A stretch of DNA of 64,000 nt from the NCBI RefSeq assembly GCF_001439685.1, contig NZ_JYLH01000006.1:279253-343252 (forward strand). Reading direction: 5' to 3'. This DNA is from Pseudomonas libanensis. Lineage in GTDB: Bacteria > Pseudomonadota > Gammaproteobacteria > Pseudomonadales > Pseudomonadaceae. Of the stretch, positions 1 through 8,017 are shown piece by piece; the first letter of the stretch is position 1; each line of letters starts with the position of its first letter. Under the pieces are notes generated by a model. That model saw only the letters and a program-made list of their open reading frames with translations. It ran no database searches and was not told the origin of the DNA. A program made the translations under genes and the position numbers.

Positions 1-1
1 G

Positions 2-946
2 GAGGCAACACTTTTTCCGACTCTCGACCCGGCTGTAATGCGCAAGTTTCAAGCACTGAACCCAAATACGAGCCACGTCAAAGCCGGCTCGATGATCGTG
101 CTCAGCGACCCGAACAACGGCTCCTGTACTTATCAGGAAGCGCAGCTTATGCAGGCTGCTCAACACGTCGATGCATCTCTGGATTCCCTGACGCCCGACG
201 AGGCCGACTTTCTGTATCGCCATGGAGCTGAAATCGCTGGGTTCATCGGCCATACCTCAACCTGGTTAGGCGTCAGTGCGGTGGTGATGGAAAAGCACCT
301 GAACAACCTGCGCGAGACGCTGCAGGCCATGGAGCGCCTGCATCAGGACAGCTATCGGCAGCACGGCCACCTTAGATCGCCGCAGTTCTTTGCTGATCGT
401 CAGCGGCTGATGAACCAGCTGGACGCCCATTTGCTCAACTCCACGCGCCTGCGCGGGCAGACAACTTTGGGCGATCACCCGAAGTTGAAAACGGCCCTGG
501 GTATATCCAGTCGAAGTCTGGTGCATCACTGGGATAAGGCTGGCGGGGCGGGGCAGATTCCGGGGTATGCCGCTCATGTGGAGGCGGTTAGTCGTGCCAC
601 GAAGTATATGAAGGCAGGGGGTTACATCGGTATTGGTCTTGGGGGCGTGTCTTCGCTGTTGGCTATACAGCAGGTGTGTAATGCGGATTCTGGAGCTGCA
701 TGTGAGAGGGTTAAGTTCACTGAAGGGGGGAAGTTCGCAGGCGCTACATTTTTTGGTGTAGGAGCAGGAGCGTTAGCCGGTGCGACAGGCGGCTCAGTCT
801 GCTTGGCACTGGGTGTTACGACGGGAATAGGGGGAGTGGTCTGCGTCGCGGCTTTAGTAGGAGCTGGCGCATGGGCAGGTACCACCTATGGTGGTCAAGG
901 TGGTGAATACGTGGGTGAAAAGATCTACGAGGCCATACAACCATGA
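2..946 (+). CDS. C-terminal part of a probable glycine-zipper (pore-forming type) toxin/effector, 5' end outside window
   Basis: The frame is open from the first bases of the window, so the ATG at 38 is probably internal and the gene is 5'-truncated by the window edge. The visible N-terminal part (TLDPAVMRKFQALNP...VKAGSMIVLSD) resembles the end of a LysM-like module. A helical, charged middle follows, then from about residue 195 a glycine/alanine-rich hydrophobic stretch (GVGAGALAGATGG, GIGGVVCVAALVGAGAWAG) ending in GGEYVGEKIYEAIQP. Repeated small-residue spacing of this kind is typical of glycine-zipper membrane-inserting toxins such as the T6SS effector Tse4. That functional link is inference. 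The stop overlaps the start of a small membrane protein (ATGA), the usual toxin-immunity arrangement, and a broken copy of the same tail lies downstream. Delivery route is unknown from this window. Confidence 0.6.
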   Translation, partial: EATLFPTLDPAVMRKFQALNPNTSHVKAGSMIVLSDPNNGSCTYQEAQLMQAAQHVDASLDSLTPDEADFLYRHGAEIAGFIGHTSTWLGVSAVVMEKHLNNLRETLQAMERLHQDSYRQHGHLRSPQFFADRQRLMNQLDAHLLNSTRLRGQTTLGDHPKLKTALGISSRSLVHHWDKAGGAGQIPGYAAHVEAVSRATKYMKAGGYIGIGLGGVSSLLAIQQVCNADSGAACERVKFTEGGKFAGATFFGVGAGALAGATGGSVCLALGVTTGIGGVVCVAALVGAGAWAGTTYGGQGGEYVGEKIYEAIQP

Positions 947-1332
947 CTAACATGGATACTTGGCCACCTTGGGTTGCGATTATCTTTGCCGGAGGCCCTA
1001 TTCTGCTTGCAGCTGCTGGCCTTGCTTTTAGCCTTTACCTTACTCATTGTCATCTGGAAGCCATGAAGGAGGCTCTAAAAAATAGTCGTTATATGTACAT
1101 ATGGGGGACAAGTTTGGGGAGGCGCGGTTTGATTTGGTCTCTCTTGGAAATGTCGAAAATCGCCGGAATGGTGGTTTGGCCAAGGGCCTCTATCATTATG
1201 GGAGAGGTTGATCCAGTCGACATCGAGAAGTTTCCTCCCTACCTGAAGCGACTTTTAGTTATCGATTTGGCAATGATGATAGTTGCCTGTATTTGGATGG
1301 GTGTCGTGGTTGTACTGCTTAGATTTAGGTGA
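943..1332 (+). CDS. Probable membrane immunity protein, copy 1
   Basis: A 129-residue protein that begins inside the stop of the upstream toxin gene (ATGA overlap). It has two clear hydrophobic segments, near residues 10-32 (WVAIIFAGGPILLAAAG) and 105-127 (LAMMIVACIWMGVVVVLL), with a basic/amphipathic centre containing LGRRGLIWSLLEM. No enzymatic motif is visible. Size, membrane topology, overlap with a glycine-zipper toxin and the presence of a second paralogue at 1625 next to a toxin remnant all point to an inner-membrane immunity protein for the cognate toxin. The family is not one I can name, so the role rests on context. Confidence 0.6.
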   Translation: MTNMDTWPPWVAIIFAGGPILLAAAGLAFSLYLTHCHLEAMKEALKNSRYMYIWGTSLGRRGLIWSLLEMSKIAGMVVWPRASIIMGEVDPVDIEKFPPYLKRLLVIDLAMMIVACIWMGVVVVLLRFR

Positions 1333-1338
1333 CCTCAA

Positions 1339-1362
1339 AGCGGGCCTCATATGAGGCCCGCT
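1339..1362 (+). terminator. Perfect 24-bp palindrome after the first immunity gene
   Basis: AGCGGGCCTCAT is followed directly by its exact reverse complement, 6 bp after the stop of the first immunity gene. It can fold into a strong GC hairpin but no T-run follows, so termination is uncertain. The same CGGGCCTC...GAGGCCCG core recurs after the second immunity gene, so the element was copied with the module. Confidence 0.45.
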
Positions 1363-1383
1363 GTCCTGATCAGGCAAACCTCC

Positions 1384-1628
1384 GCGTACTCGTTACTGGC
1401 AATTCAGCAGGTGTGTACAAGAGTCTCTGGGGAGGATTGCAGGAGGATCAAGTTTACGGAAGCGGGGAAGTTCGCTGGGGCCACGTTCTTCGGTGGTTTG
1501 GGTGGATGGGCGGCGCTGTTATCTGTGTCGCAGCCATTGTAGAAGCTGGCGCATGGGCAGGTACCACCTACGGTGGCCAAGGTGGTGAATACGTGGGTGA
1601 AAAGATCTACGAGGCTATACAACCATGA
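1384..1628 (+). pseudogene. Orphan, deleted and frameshifted copy of the toxin C-terminus
   Basis: Translated in one frame from about 1390 this gives SLLAIQQVC...IKFTEAGKFAGATFFG, matching residues near 205-240 of the upstream toxin (SLLAIQQVC...VKFTEGGKFAGATFFG). The match then moves to another frame and resumes as GAWAGTTYGGQGGEYVGEKIYEAIQP, identical to the toxin C-terminus. Between the shared anchors acattttttgg/acgttcttcgg and gctggcgcatgg the upstream gene has 117 bp and this copy 62 bp. The loss is thus 55 bp, not a multiple of three, and it removes most of the glycine zipper. There is no credible start codon. It overlaps the second immunity gene by the same ATGA arrangement. It is best read as a displaced toxin tail kept beside its immunity gene. 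Confidence 0.75.
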
Positions 1629-2014
1629 CTAACATCGATACTTGGCCACCTTGGGTTGCAATTATCTTTGCCGGGGGGCCTTTTCTGCTCGAACTCGTGA
1701 GTATTGCGTACAGCTTGTTCCTGAGTCATCGACATTTGGATGCGATAAAAGAGGCATTGAAGAACAGTCGCTATATTTATCTTTGGGGGCCGAGCCTGGG
1801 GAGGCGCGGCTATATTTGGTCGTTGCTGGAGATGGCAAAAATTACCGGGATGATAGCGATGCCAAGGACATATATCCGCATTGGTGACTTGAGCCCTATC
1901 GATTATGAAAACTTTCCCCCGTACCTAAAACGCCTGTTGAACCTACATTTAGCAATGGTAGTTGGCACTGGCGTTTGGCTAGGAACTGTATTTATAGTTT
2001 TAAAATTTAGGTAG
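1625..2014 (+). CDS. Probable membrane immunity protein, copy 2 (paralogue)
   Basis: A 129-residue protein of exactly the same length as the 943-1332 product. The opening is nearly identical (MTNIDTWPPWVAIIFAGGP) and LGRRG.IWSLLEM and FPPYLKRLL are conserved. It diverges in the first membrane segment (FLLELVSIAYSLFL) and the last (LAMVVGTGVWLGTVFIVL). The reading frame is intact although the toxin fragment in front of it is broken. Retaining an intact immunity gene after toxin decay is common in polymorphic toxin loci, where it protects against kin carrying the matching toxin. That interpretation is inference. Confidence 0.6.
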   Translation: MTNIDTWPPWVAIIFAGGPFLLELVSIAYSLFLSHRHLDAIKEALKNSRYIYLWGPSLGRRGYIWSLLEMAKITGMIAMPRTYIRIGDLSPIDYENFPPYLKRLLNLHLAMVVGTGVWLGTVFIVLKFR

Positions 2015-2020
2015 ATAGAA

Positions 2021-2039
2021 CGGGCCTCCCTGAGGCCCG
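2021..2039 (+). terminator. GC-rich hairpin after second immunity gene
   Basis: CGGGCCTC, a 3-nt loop and GAGGCCCG form an 8-bp stem 6 bp after the immunity stop. It resembles the palindrome at 1339-1362 and has no clear T-run, so it is only a possible terminator. Confidence 0.45.
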
Positions 2040-2141
2040 ATATGCCCAGACAGCCCCCAGAATGCGACATCGATTTGAATCTAGCTAGGCGTCCGTAGTA
2101 CACAAGCCTAATCTGCACCCACCGGCCCCAGGACAAAAACA

Positions 2142-3347
2142 ATGAAAACCCTACCGCCCGTGCACCGCATCGCCTTGCTCTTCAACGGCAGCAAAATCTA
2201 CGACCGCGGCATCATCACCGGTATCGGCAATTACCTGAGCAGTACGCGCGCGTCCTGGGACCTGTTCCTGGAGGAGGATTTTCTCTGCCGTCTGCGCGGT
2301 ATCGAGCGCTGGCAGGGGGACGGGATCATTGCCGACTTCGATGACCCGCTGATCGGCGAGGCGCTGGCTGGGAGTCGGATACCGGTGGTGGCGGTGGGGG
2401 GATCTTACGAGGACGCAAGCTCGTACCCCAAGGGCATTCCCTATGTCGCCACCGATAACCACGCCTTGATGAAGCTGGCCTACGAGCATTTGATCGAGGC
2501 CGGGCTGACGCGGTTTGCCTGTTTCAGCCTGCCCGAAGCCCAGGCCAATCGTTGGGCCCAGGAGCGTGAGAAAGCCTTTCGCTGCTTGATGCAACGCGAT
2601 GGCTTGCAGGTGGAAATCTATCGTGGCCTGGGTACCAGCGCGCCGTTGTGGGACAGCGCGGTGGAGCAGCAGATTGCCTGGCTGCACAGCCTGCCCAAGC
2701 CTATCGGCATCATCGCCGTGACCGATGCCCGCGCCCGGCAATTGCTGCAAGCCTGCCTGACCGCCGGGATTGCCGTGCCGGAGGAAGTCGCGTTGATCGG
2801 TATCGACAACGACCCGCTGACCCGCACCCTTACGCGGGTGCCGCTGAGTTCGGTGATCCAGGGCACCGAGACCATGGGCCGTACCGCCGCGGCCTTGCTG
2901 CACCAGATGCTGCATGGCAAGCCCTGCACCGGCACGCAGGTGCTGGTGCCGCCGGATGCGATCAACGTGCAGGCCTCCAGCCTGCATCAGCCCCTGGGTA
3001 ACCCTTATGTGATGCAGGCGCTGCTGTTTATCCGGCAATACGCTTGCCAGGGGATCAAGACCGACCAGGTTGCCGCTTATGTCGGCGTCTCACGCTCTTC
3101 CCTGGAAGCGCACTTTCGCAAGGTGCGCGGCTGCAGCGTGCATGACGAAATCCTCGGTTTCAAACTCGCCGCCGCCGCCAAGGGCCTGGAGAACCAGGAC
3201 CTGGCCATCGCCGACATCGCCGCCAGTTGCGGCTTCACCTCCGCGCAGTACTTGCATACGGTGTTTCGTCGTGAGTTTGGCTGTACGCCACGTCAGTATC
3301 AGCAGGGCACGCCAGTTGCAGCGCCTGTTGCATGCTTGCCAGCTTGA
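2142..3347 (+). CDS. xylR: XylR-like regulator (LacI-type sugar sensor fused to AraC DNA-binding domain)
   Basis: 401 residues. Residues 1-280 read as a periplasmic-binding-protein/LacI sensor (RIALLFNGSKIYDRGIITGIGNY, ...IIAVTDARARQLLQAC, ...VALIGIDNDP). Residues about 290-390 carry two AraC helix-turn-helices (QVAAYVGVSRSSLEAHFRK and IADIAASCGFTSAQYLHTVFRREFGCTPRQYQQ). This architecture is that of the xylose-operon activator XylR. No xylose genes lie in the window, so its target is unverified. AraC homology stops at about 3305. The remaining 13 residues (GTPVAAPVACLPA) are read from DNA that encodes the end of the convergent isochorismate synthase, so the natural C-terminus may have been altered when the two loci became joined. 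Confidence 0.8.
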   Translation: MKTLPPVHRIALLFNGSKIYDRGIITGIGNYLSSTRASWDLFLEEDFLCRLRGIERWQGDGIIADFDDPLIGEALAGSRIPVVAVGGSYEDASSYPKGIPYVATDNHALMKLAYEHLIEAGLTRFACFSLPEAQANRWAQEREKAFRCLMQRDGLQVEIYRGLGTSAPLWDSAVEQQIAWLHSLPKPIGIIAVTDARARQLLQACLTAGIAVPEEVALIGIDNDPLTRTLTRVPLSSVIQGTETMGRTAAALLHQMLHGKPCTGTQVLVPPDAINVQASSLHQPLGNPYVMQALLFIRQYACQGIKTDQVAAYVGVSRSSLEAHFRKVRGCSVHDEILGFKLAAAAKGLENQDLAIADIAASCGFTSAQYLHTVFRREFGCTPRQYQQGTPVAAPVACLPA

Positions 3348-4662
3348 TCTGGGTTTCTTCGTATTCGTTGGCCGGCAGCGAGCCTTCGACTATCCCGCAG
3401 CCGGCAAAGGCATGGCAGTGTCTCGGCGTGATCAAGGCCGAACGCAGTGCCACCAGGAAGTCACCGTTGCCATTGGCGTCCAGCCAGCCCACCGGCGCGG
3501 CGTACCAGCCACGATCGAAGCCTTCGTGTTCACGGATAAAGCCCAGCGCAGGTGCCCTGGGCAAGCCGCCGACGGCGGGGGTGGGGTGCAGCGCCTGGAC
3601 GCCGTCGAGCAGGCGCTTGCCGACATTCAGTTGCGCGGTGATGGGCGTGCTCAGGTGCTGCACGGTGGCCAGTTTCAACAGGCCAGGGCACGGCGCGGCG
3701 TGCAGGTCGGTGACCTTGTCGTGCAGAGCCTGGGTGATGGTCTGCACCACCAGCTGATGTTCGTGCTGCTCCTTGGGGTCGGCCAATAACCGCTCGCCCA
3801 GGGCTTGGTCTTCATCCGGCCAGAGCCCGCGACGGGTGCTGCCCGCCAGGGCGTGAGTGGTCAGGCGGCCCGCCGCGCAACTGAGCAATCGCTCTGGCGT
3901 GGCGCCCATGAAACAGTGCTCGCCACGGTGGATGGCGAACAGGTGCGAGGCATTACGGCGTGCGTGCAAACGGCCCATCACCGCGCCGGTATCGAGGGTG
4001 GCGTCCAGGTGGTGGTCGATATGTCGCGCCAGCACCACCTTGTTCAACTCGCCCCGGGCGATGGCGTGCAGCGCGGTGTCGACCTTGGCCTGCCATTGAT
4101 GCCGGGGCAGTGCGTTGCGCTCCAGCACATCGGGTGTAGAGGTTACATGGGGGGCGGGGTTGAGCAACTGTTCATAGGCGGCCAGGCTTTCCTGCACCAA
4201 TGCAGCAGGATCGCTGCCCGGCTCGACCACACGTTGGCAGCGCAGCCAGCGCCCCGTGGCGTCTTCGCTGAGCAACCAGTGGGCGAGGTGGAAGCTGGCG
4301 CCGGCAAACGGCGCCCAGTGGGGCGCGCAAGGTTGCTGCTCATCGAAGCGCATGCCACCCAGCAGCAACGGCGGGCAGGGCCCCTGCACCAACGCATCGG
4401 CGCACAGCGCAAACCATTGGCGATCCACCTCAGCCATGCGCCCAGGCCCGCAGGCTTCGATCTGCCAGGCGCAGCCCAGGCCGAACAGGCTCAGGTCCGG
4501 TGAGTGCGCGCACCAGAAAAAGCCCTGCCGGTGGGCTGCATACAGTGCCAAAGGCGCCAGCGTCGGTGCGGGGTGCGCACTGACGGCAATCACCGGCCGC
4601 TGGTATGCCACTGCCCGTTGGTGCGCGGCCTGGAACACCTTGAGCAAGTCGGCGGCGTTCAT
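3235..4662 (-). CDS. pchA: Isochorismate synthase (salicylate branch)
   Basis: 475 residues from the ATG at 4662, chosen because it overlaps the pchB stop (ATGA) and because the upstream in-frame sequence is read through pchB in another frame. It shows chorismate-utilising enzyme landmarks: HFAIHRGEHCFMGATPERL-type core, LAGSTRRG, DPKEQHEHQLVV, and the final GFIREH...CGIVEGSLPANEYEETQIKLA. It converts chorismate to isochorismate, the first step to salicylate. It is the last gene of the 14-gene operon. Family homology ends around residue 449 (about 3316). The last ~26 residues (LACPADTDVAYSQ...) are encoded antisense to the xylR 3' end and are not a normal PchA tail. Confidence 0.88.
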   Translation of the reverse strand: MNAADLLKVFQAAHQRAVAYQRPVIAVSAHPAPTLAPLALYAAHRQGFFWCAHSPDLSLFGLGCAWQIEACGPGRMAEVDRQWFALCADALVQGPCPPLLLGGMRFDEQQPCAPHWAPFAGASFHLAHWLLSEDATGRWLRCQRVVEPGSDPAALVQESLAAYEQLLNPAPHVTSTPDVLERNALPRHQWQAKVDTALHAIARGELNKVVLARHIDHHLDATLDTGAVMGRLHARRNASHLFAIHRGEHCFMGATPERLLSCAAGRLTTHALAGSTRRGLWPDEDQALGERLLADPKEQHEHQLVVQTITQALHDKVTDLHAAPCPGLLKLATVQHLSTPITAQLNVGKRLLDGVQALHPTPAVGGLPRAPALGFIREHEGFDRGWYAAPVGWLDANGNGDFLVALRSALITPRHCHAFAGCGIVEGSLPANEYEETQIKLASMQQALQLACPADTDVAYSQTHDETPYASTARR

Positions 4663-4967
4663 ACCGCCTTGCTCTTTTTCTGCAGCCAGAAGGCCGTCTG
4701 CTCGGCGATGTACCAGTGGATGATCTGGTTGAACAGGCTTTCGATAAATTCCCCATCCAGCCCCACGTCCTGTGCCCATTGCCGACGCTGGGGCAGCATC
4801 GCCGCGACGCGCTCCGGGGCGGCGATGCTGGCCTGGTCCGGCTTGAATGCCGAGGCGGCCTTGACGTACTGCATGCGCAAGCCCAGGGCGTCGATGATCT
4901 GCTGGTCGAGGCTGTCGATGGCGTGGCGGATGTCGTGAAGGCCAGTGCAGTGTTCCGGGGTTTTCAT
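4659..4967 (-). CDS. pchB: Isochorismate pyruvate lyase
   Basis: 102 residues, close to the ~101 of PchB. It is a chorismate-mutase-fold (AroQ) all-helical protein with LHDIRHAIDSLDQQIIDALGLRMQYVKAASAFK, including the expected early Arg and the loop Lys that closes over the substrate, and LFNQIIHWYIAEQ near the end. It splits isochorismate into salicylate and pyruvate. The longer in-frame extension is rejected because it lies within the upstream thioesterase gene. The ATG at 4967 overlaps that gene's stop (ATGA), and the stop overlaps pchA, so it is translationally coupled on both sides. Confidence 0.92.
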   Translation of the reverse strand: MKTPEHCTGLHDIRHAIDSLDQQIIDALGLRMQYVKAASAFKPDQASIAAPERVAAMLPQRRQWAQDVGLDGEFIESLFNQIIHWYIAEQTAFWLQKKSKAV

Positions 4968-5710
4968 TGTGAGTCTTCCTGAAGGTAGGCGGTGCGCTGC
5001 AACAGGTGGTGGATCACCGGTCGCGGCTGATGCTTGAGGTAAAAGTGGTCGCCGTCGAACCAGCGGATATCCGGGGTGTGGCGGCTCAGGCCGGCCCAGG
5101 CGCGGGCCTGCTCCAGGCTGACCTCGGCGTCGTCGTGCGCCAGCAGCACATCGAGCGGTGCGGCCAAGGGCAGCAGGTGTGCGGGGCGCCAGGTCTCGAT
5201 GGCCTGGTAGTCGCTGCGCAACACCGGCAGGAACAGCGCACGCAACTGCGGGTTGGCCCACAGGCCGGCGGCCTGGGCATCCTGGCGCAGGATGTCGGCG
5301 ATCAGCGTGGCGTCGTCCTGGCGGTGCAGGTCGCTGGGCGGTTGTCGGTGCGGGGGCGCGTGGGCCGAGACGAATACGTGGGCAGCACCCATGCCAGCGG
5401 CTTCAAGTTGTACGCCCACGGCATAGGCAAGCGCTGCGCCCATGCTGTGGCCGAACAGCCACATGGGCCGCGTAGGCAAGGCCAGCAACGCCTGGCTGAT
5501 GTGTTCGGCGAGGCTCGCCAGGCAGGGGATATGCGCCTCGTTGAAGCGCTCTTCACGGCCCGGATACTGCACCGCCAGCAGGTCGATGTCCCCCGGCAGG
5601 TGCGCCAGCCACGGGCGGAAAAAACTCGCGCTGCCGCCGGCATGGGGCAGGCATACCAGGCGTGCGCGGGGCTGCGGGCCCTCACGCAACACGCGCAGCC
5701 ACGGGCTCAT
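4964..5710 (-). CDS. pchC: Type II (editing) thioesterase
   Basis: 248 residues, alpha/beta hydrolase. Early LVCLPHAGGSASFFRPW, VQYPGREERF, nucleophile elbow GHSMGA near residue 93, and late GDHFYL carrying the catalytic His. This matches stand-alone thioesterases of NRPS clusters (PchC, YbtT, GrsT type), which clear misprimed or stalled carrier proteins. Both ends overlap neighbours by four bases (ATGA). In this operon it would service the carrier domains of the two large NRPSs. Confidence 0.9.
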   Translation of the reverse strand: MSPWLRVLREGPQPRARLVCLPHAGGSASFFRPWLAHLPGDIDLLAVQYPGREERFNEAHIPCLASLAEHISQALLALPTRPMWLFGHSMGAALAYAVGVQLEAAGMGAAHVFVSAHAPPHRQPPSDLHRQDDATLIADILRQDAQAAGLWANPQLRALFLPVLRSDYQAIETWRPAHLLPLAAPLDVLLAHDDAEVSLEQARAWAGLSRHTPDIRWFDGDHFYLKHQPRPVIHHLLQRTAYLQEDSQ

Positions 5711-7305
5711 GAGGCCAATACCTGTTCGGCCAGGGCCTTGCGGTTGACCTTGCCCAGGCGCGTCAGCGGAAACTCGCGCAGCACCTGCAAGCGGTCCGGC
5801 AACTTGTAGGCGGCCAGCCCACGCTCGCGCAGCCAGGCGTTGATCGAGGCCAGGTCCAAGGGTTCACCGTGGGCCAGTACGCAGGCGCAGCTGCGCTCGC
5901 CCAGTAACTCGTCGGCCAGGGCCACCAGCGCCACATCGCGGATCAGCGGATGGCCGAGCAGCAGGTTCTCGATCTCTTCCACCGGGATCTTCTCGCCGCC
6001 GCGGTTGATCACATCCTTGCTGCGCCCCTCGACAATCAAATGCCCCTCGGGCAGGCGCCGGACCAGGTCGCCGCTGCGATAAAACCCGTCGGCGGTAAAC
6101 GCCCGCTGGTTGTGCTCGGCGGCGTTGTAATAGCCACGGATGGTGTAGGGCCCGCGCACCAGCAATTCCCCCACGGCACCGGGCGCCACCTGTACATCGT
6201 CGGCATCGACGATACGGATCTCATCTGCCGTCGTAAGGGGAAGGCCCTGGGTGTCGAAGACCCGTTCCTCGGGATCGTCCAGCGGCGTAAAACACAGCAA
6301 GCCTTCGGCCATGCCGTACACCTGCTGCAGGCCACAGCCCAGGCCCGGGCGGATACGGGCGGCGATCTCGGCCTTGAGCCGCGCGCCACCGACTTGCAGC
6401 CACTGCAAGCTGCTGAGGTCGTGGTCGGACCATTGCGCGACTTCCAGCCACAGCAACACCAGCGGCGGGATCAAGGCGGTGTGGGTGATGCGTTCGCGTT
6501 CGATGAGTTCGAAGGCGGTGTCGGGGCTGGGCTCCGGCGCCAGTATCAGGGTGGCGCCGACACTGAACACCCCGAGCGCGCCAGGCGAGGCCAGCGGGAA
6601 GTTGTGCGCCACCGGCAGCGCTGCCAGGTAACGGGTGTGGGCGTCGAAGCCGCAGGCGCGGGCTGCCAGCCGCGCATTGCACGCGTAGTCGTCATGGGTG
6701 CGCGGGATCAGCTTGGGCAGGCCGGTGGTGCCGCCGGACAACAGCAGCACCGCGACGTCCCGGGCATCCGGCGCGGGGAATTCGCGGGGCACGGCGACGC
6801 AATCGGCCAGGGCCACGAACTCCTCGGGCGCGCCCACCACCCACACCTGTTGCAGGCTCGGCACCTGCTCACGCAGGGTGCGCGCCAGCGGGCGGTAATC
6901 GAAGCCCAGGTGCTGATCGACAATCACATAGGCCACCGCCTGGCTCAGGTGGGCCAGGTGCGCCAGTTCATGTTCGCGATGGGCCGGCAACGCAAACACC
7001 GGGATCACCCCCAGGCGCAGCAGGGCGAAGGTCAGGCTGAAAAACTCGGCGATATTCGGCAGTTGCACCAGCACCCGCTGGCCGGCGACCAGCCCGCGTT
7101 CGGCGAGGCCGGCGGCCAGTCGGTCGGCCTGTTGGTCCAGTTCGGCGTAGCTCCAGCGCCGATTGCCATCCACCAGGGCTTCCTGCTGCGGCGTGCGTCG
7201 GGCTTGTTCGCGCAGCAGTTGGCCCAGGGGTACGCCTTGCCAATAGCCTTGCTCGCGGTAGCGGCGGATAAAGTCTTCGGGCCAGTCAGTGCAACCATCA
7301 AGCAT
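5707..7305 (-). CDS. pchD: Salicyl-AMP ligase (aryl-carrier-protein loading)
   Basis: 532 residues of the DhbE/YbtE/PchD adenylate-forming family. Motifs: LLLSGGTTGLPKLIPRTH (P-loop A3, with the GGTTG variant of aryl acid ligases), VYGMAEGL (A5), YRSGDLVR (A7), GRSKDVINRGGEKI (A8) and LTRLGKVNRKAL (A10 lysine). Pocket residues such as HNFPLASPG are typical of salicylate/DHB enzymes. It would adenylate salicylate and load it on the N-terminal ArCP of the first NRPS. It starts at the ATG 7305, preceded by AAGGAG at 8 bp, and overlaps the VOC gene by 8 bp. Confidence 0.9.
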   Translation of the reverse strand: MLDGCTDWPEDFIRRYREQGYWQGVPLGQLLREQARRTPQQEALVDGNRRWSYAELDQQADRLAAGLAERGLVAGQRVLVQLPNIAEFFSLTFALLRLGVIPVFALPAHREHELAHLAHLSQAVAYVIVDQHLGFDYRPLARTLREQVPSLQQVWVVGAPEEFVALADCVAVPREFPAPDARDVAVLLLSGGTTGLPKLIPRTHDDYACNARLAARACGFDAHTRYLAALPVAHNFPLASPGALGVFSVGATLILAPEPSPDTAFELIERERITHTALIPPLVLLWLEVAQWSDHDLSSLQWLQVGGARLKAEIAARIRPGLGCGLQQVYGMAEGLLCFTPLDDPEERVFDTQGLPLTTADEIRIVDADDVQVAPGAVGELLVRGPYTIRGYYNAAEHNQRAFTADGFYRSGDLVRRLPEGHLIVEGRSKDVINRGGEKIPVEEIENLLLGHPLIRDVALVALADELLGERSCACVLAHGEPLDLASINAWLRERGLAAYKLPDRLQVLREFPLTRLGKVNRKALAEQVLAS

Positions 7306-8017
7306 GGGAATCTCCTTGGGCAGTCGGGCAGCCCAGCAACTGGGCGCCGTGCAGGGTCAGCGGTTGCGCCAGGCCGGCGATTTGCACCGCCTGTACGCCG
7401 GTACATTCAGCCGGATGCAGGCGCAACATCGGGTCGTCGCCCGCCAGCAGGTCGAGGGCGGTGCGGTCGGCAGGGCTGACCCCCAGGTGAATCGCCGTCA
7501 GCCCGGTGGCGCCGTTGGGGTGGATCAACCGCTCCGGATGTTGGGAAGGCGTGTAGGGCGTGACCAGGAACGGCAGGCGCGCATGGCGCGGGTAGACGAA
7601 ACGAAAGCGCGTCTGGCTGCCGTTGGCACAGGTGCGCTGCCACTTCACCACCCGGCCCATGGCTACGCCGCAGGCGGCGAGATCCTTGAGGCGCGGTGCC
7701 AGGCGCGGCTCATCGCAAAGCAAGGCCAGGTCGCAGAAGCCTTCGCCGTGGGCGGCCCAGCGCAACATGCGCTGCCCGGCACCTCGGCCGGCCAGGCAGT
7801 CGATGGGCCACTTGAACAGCCAGGCGTGGCGGGGTGTGGTGAGCAGCTCGATGATCGGCCCGTGGCTGAACCAGATATGCGCGTGTTGGGCGCGAGCCTC
7901 GGCGGTGGCGTAAGTGACCTCGAAGCCGGCAGCACGAAAGTTCGCCACGGCCTGGTGCAGGTCGCGCACCCACAGCAGCACATGGCTGCAGGACGAGGGG
8001 GATTGGGCAGTGTTCAC
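7298..8017 (-). CDS. VOC/glyoxalase-like protein embedded in the siderophore operon
   Basis: 239 residues with the vicinal-oxygen-chelate look of the Glyoxalase_3 type: HVLLWVRDLHQAVANFRAAGFEVTY at the N-terminus, HIWFSHGPIIELL, and a second half with GLTAIHLGVSP. The start is GTG at 8017, overlapping the stop of the upstream reductase (GTGA). Only part of the usual metal-binding triad is obvious (H near residue 12, E near residue 57). Pyochelin and yersiniabactin gene clusters have no such protein as far as I know. Its position inside an overlapping operon implies a pathway role (tailoring, protein-metal handling or resistance), but the sequence does not say which. Confidence 0.75.
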   Translation of the reverse strand: MNTAQSPSSCSHVLLWVRDLHQAVANFRAAGFEVTYATAEARAQHAHIWFSHGPIIELLTTPRHAWLFKWPIDCLAGRGAGQRMLRWAAHGEGFCDLALLCDEPRLAPRLKDLAACGVAMGRVVKWQRTCANGSQTRFRFVYPRHARLPFLVTPYTPSQHPERLIHPNGATGLTAIHLGVSPADRTALDLLAGDDPMLRLHPAECTGVQAVQIAGLAQPLTLHGAQLLGCPTAQGDSHA

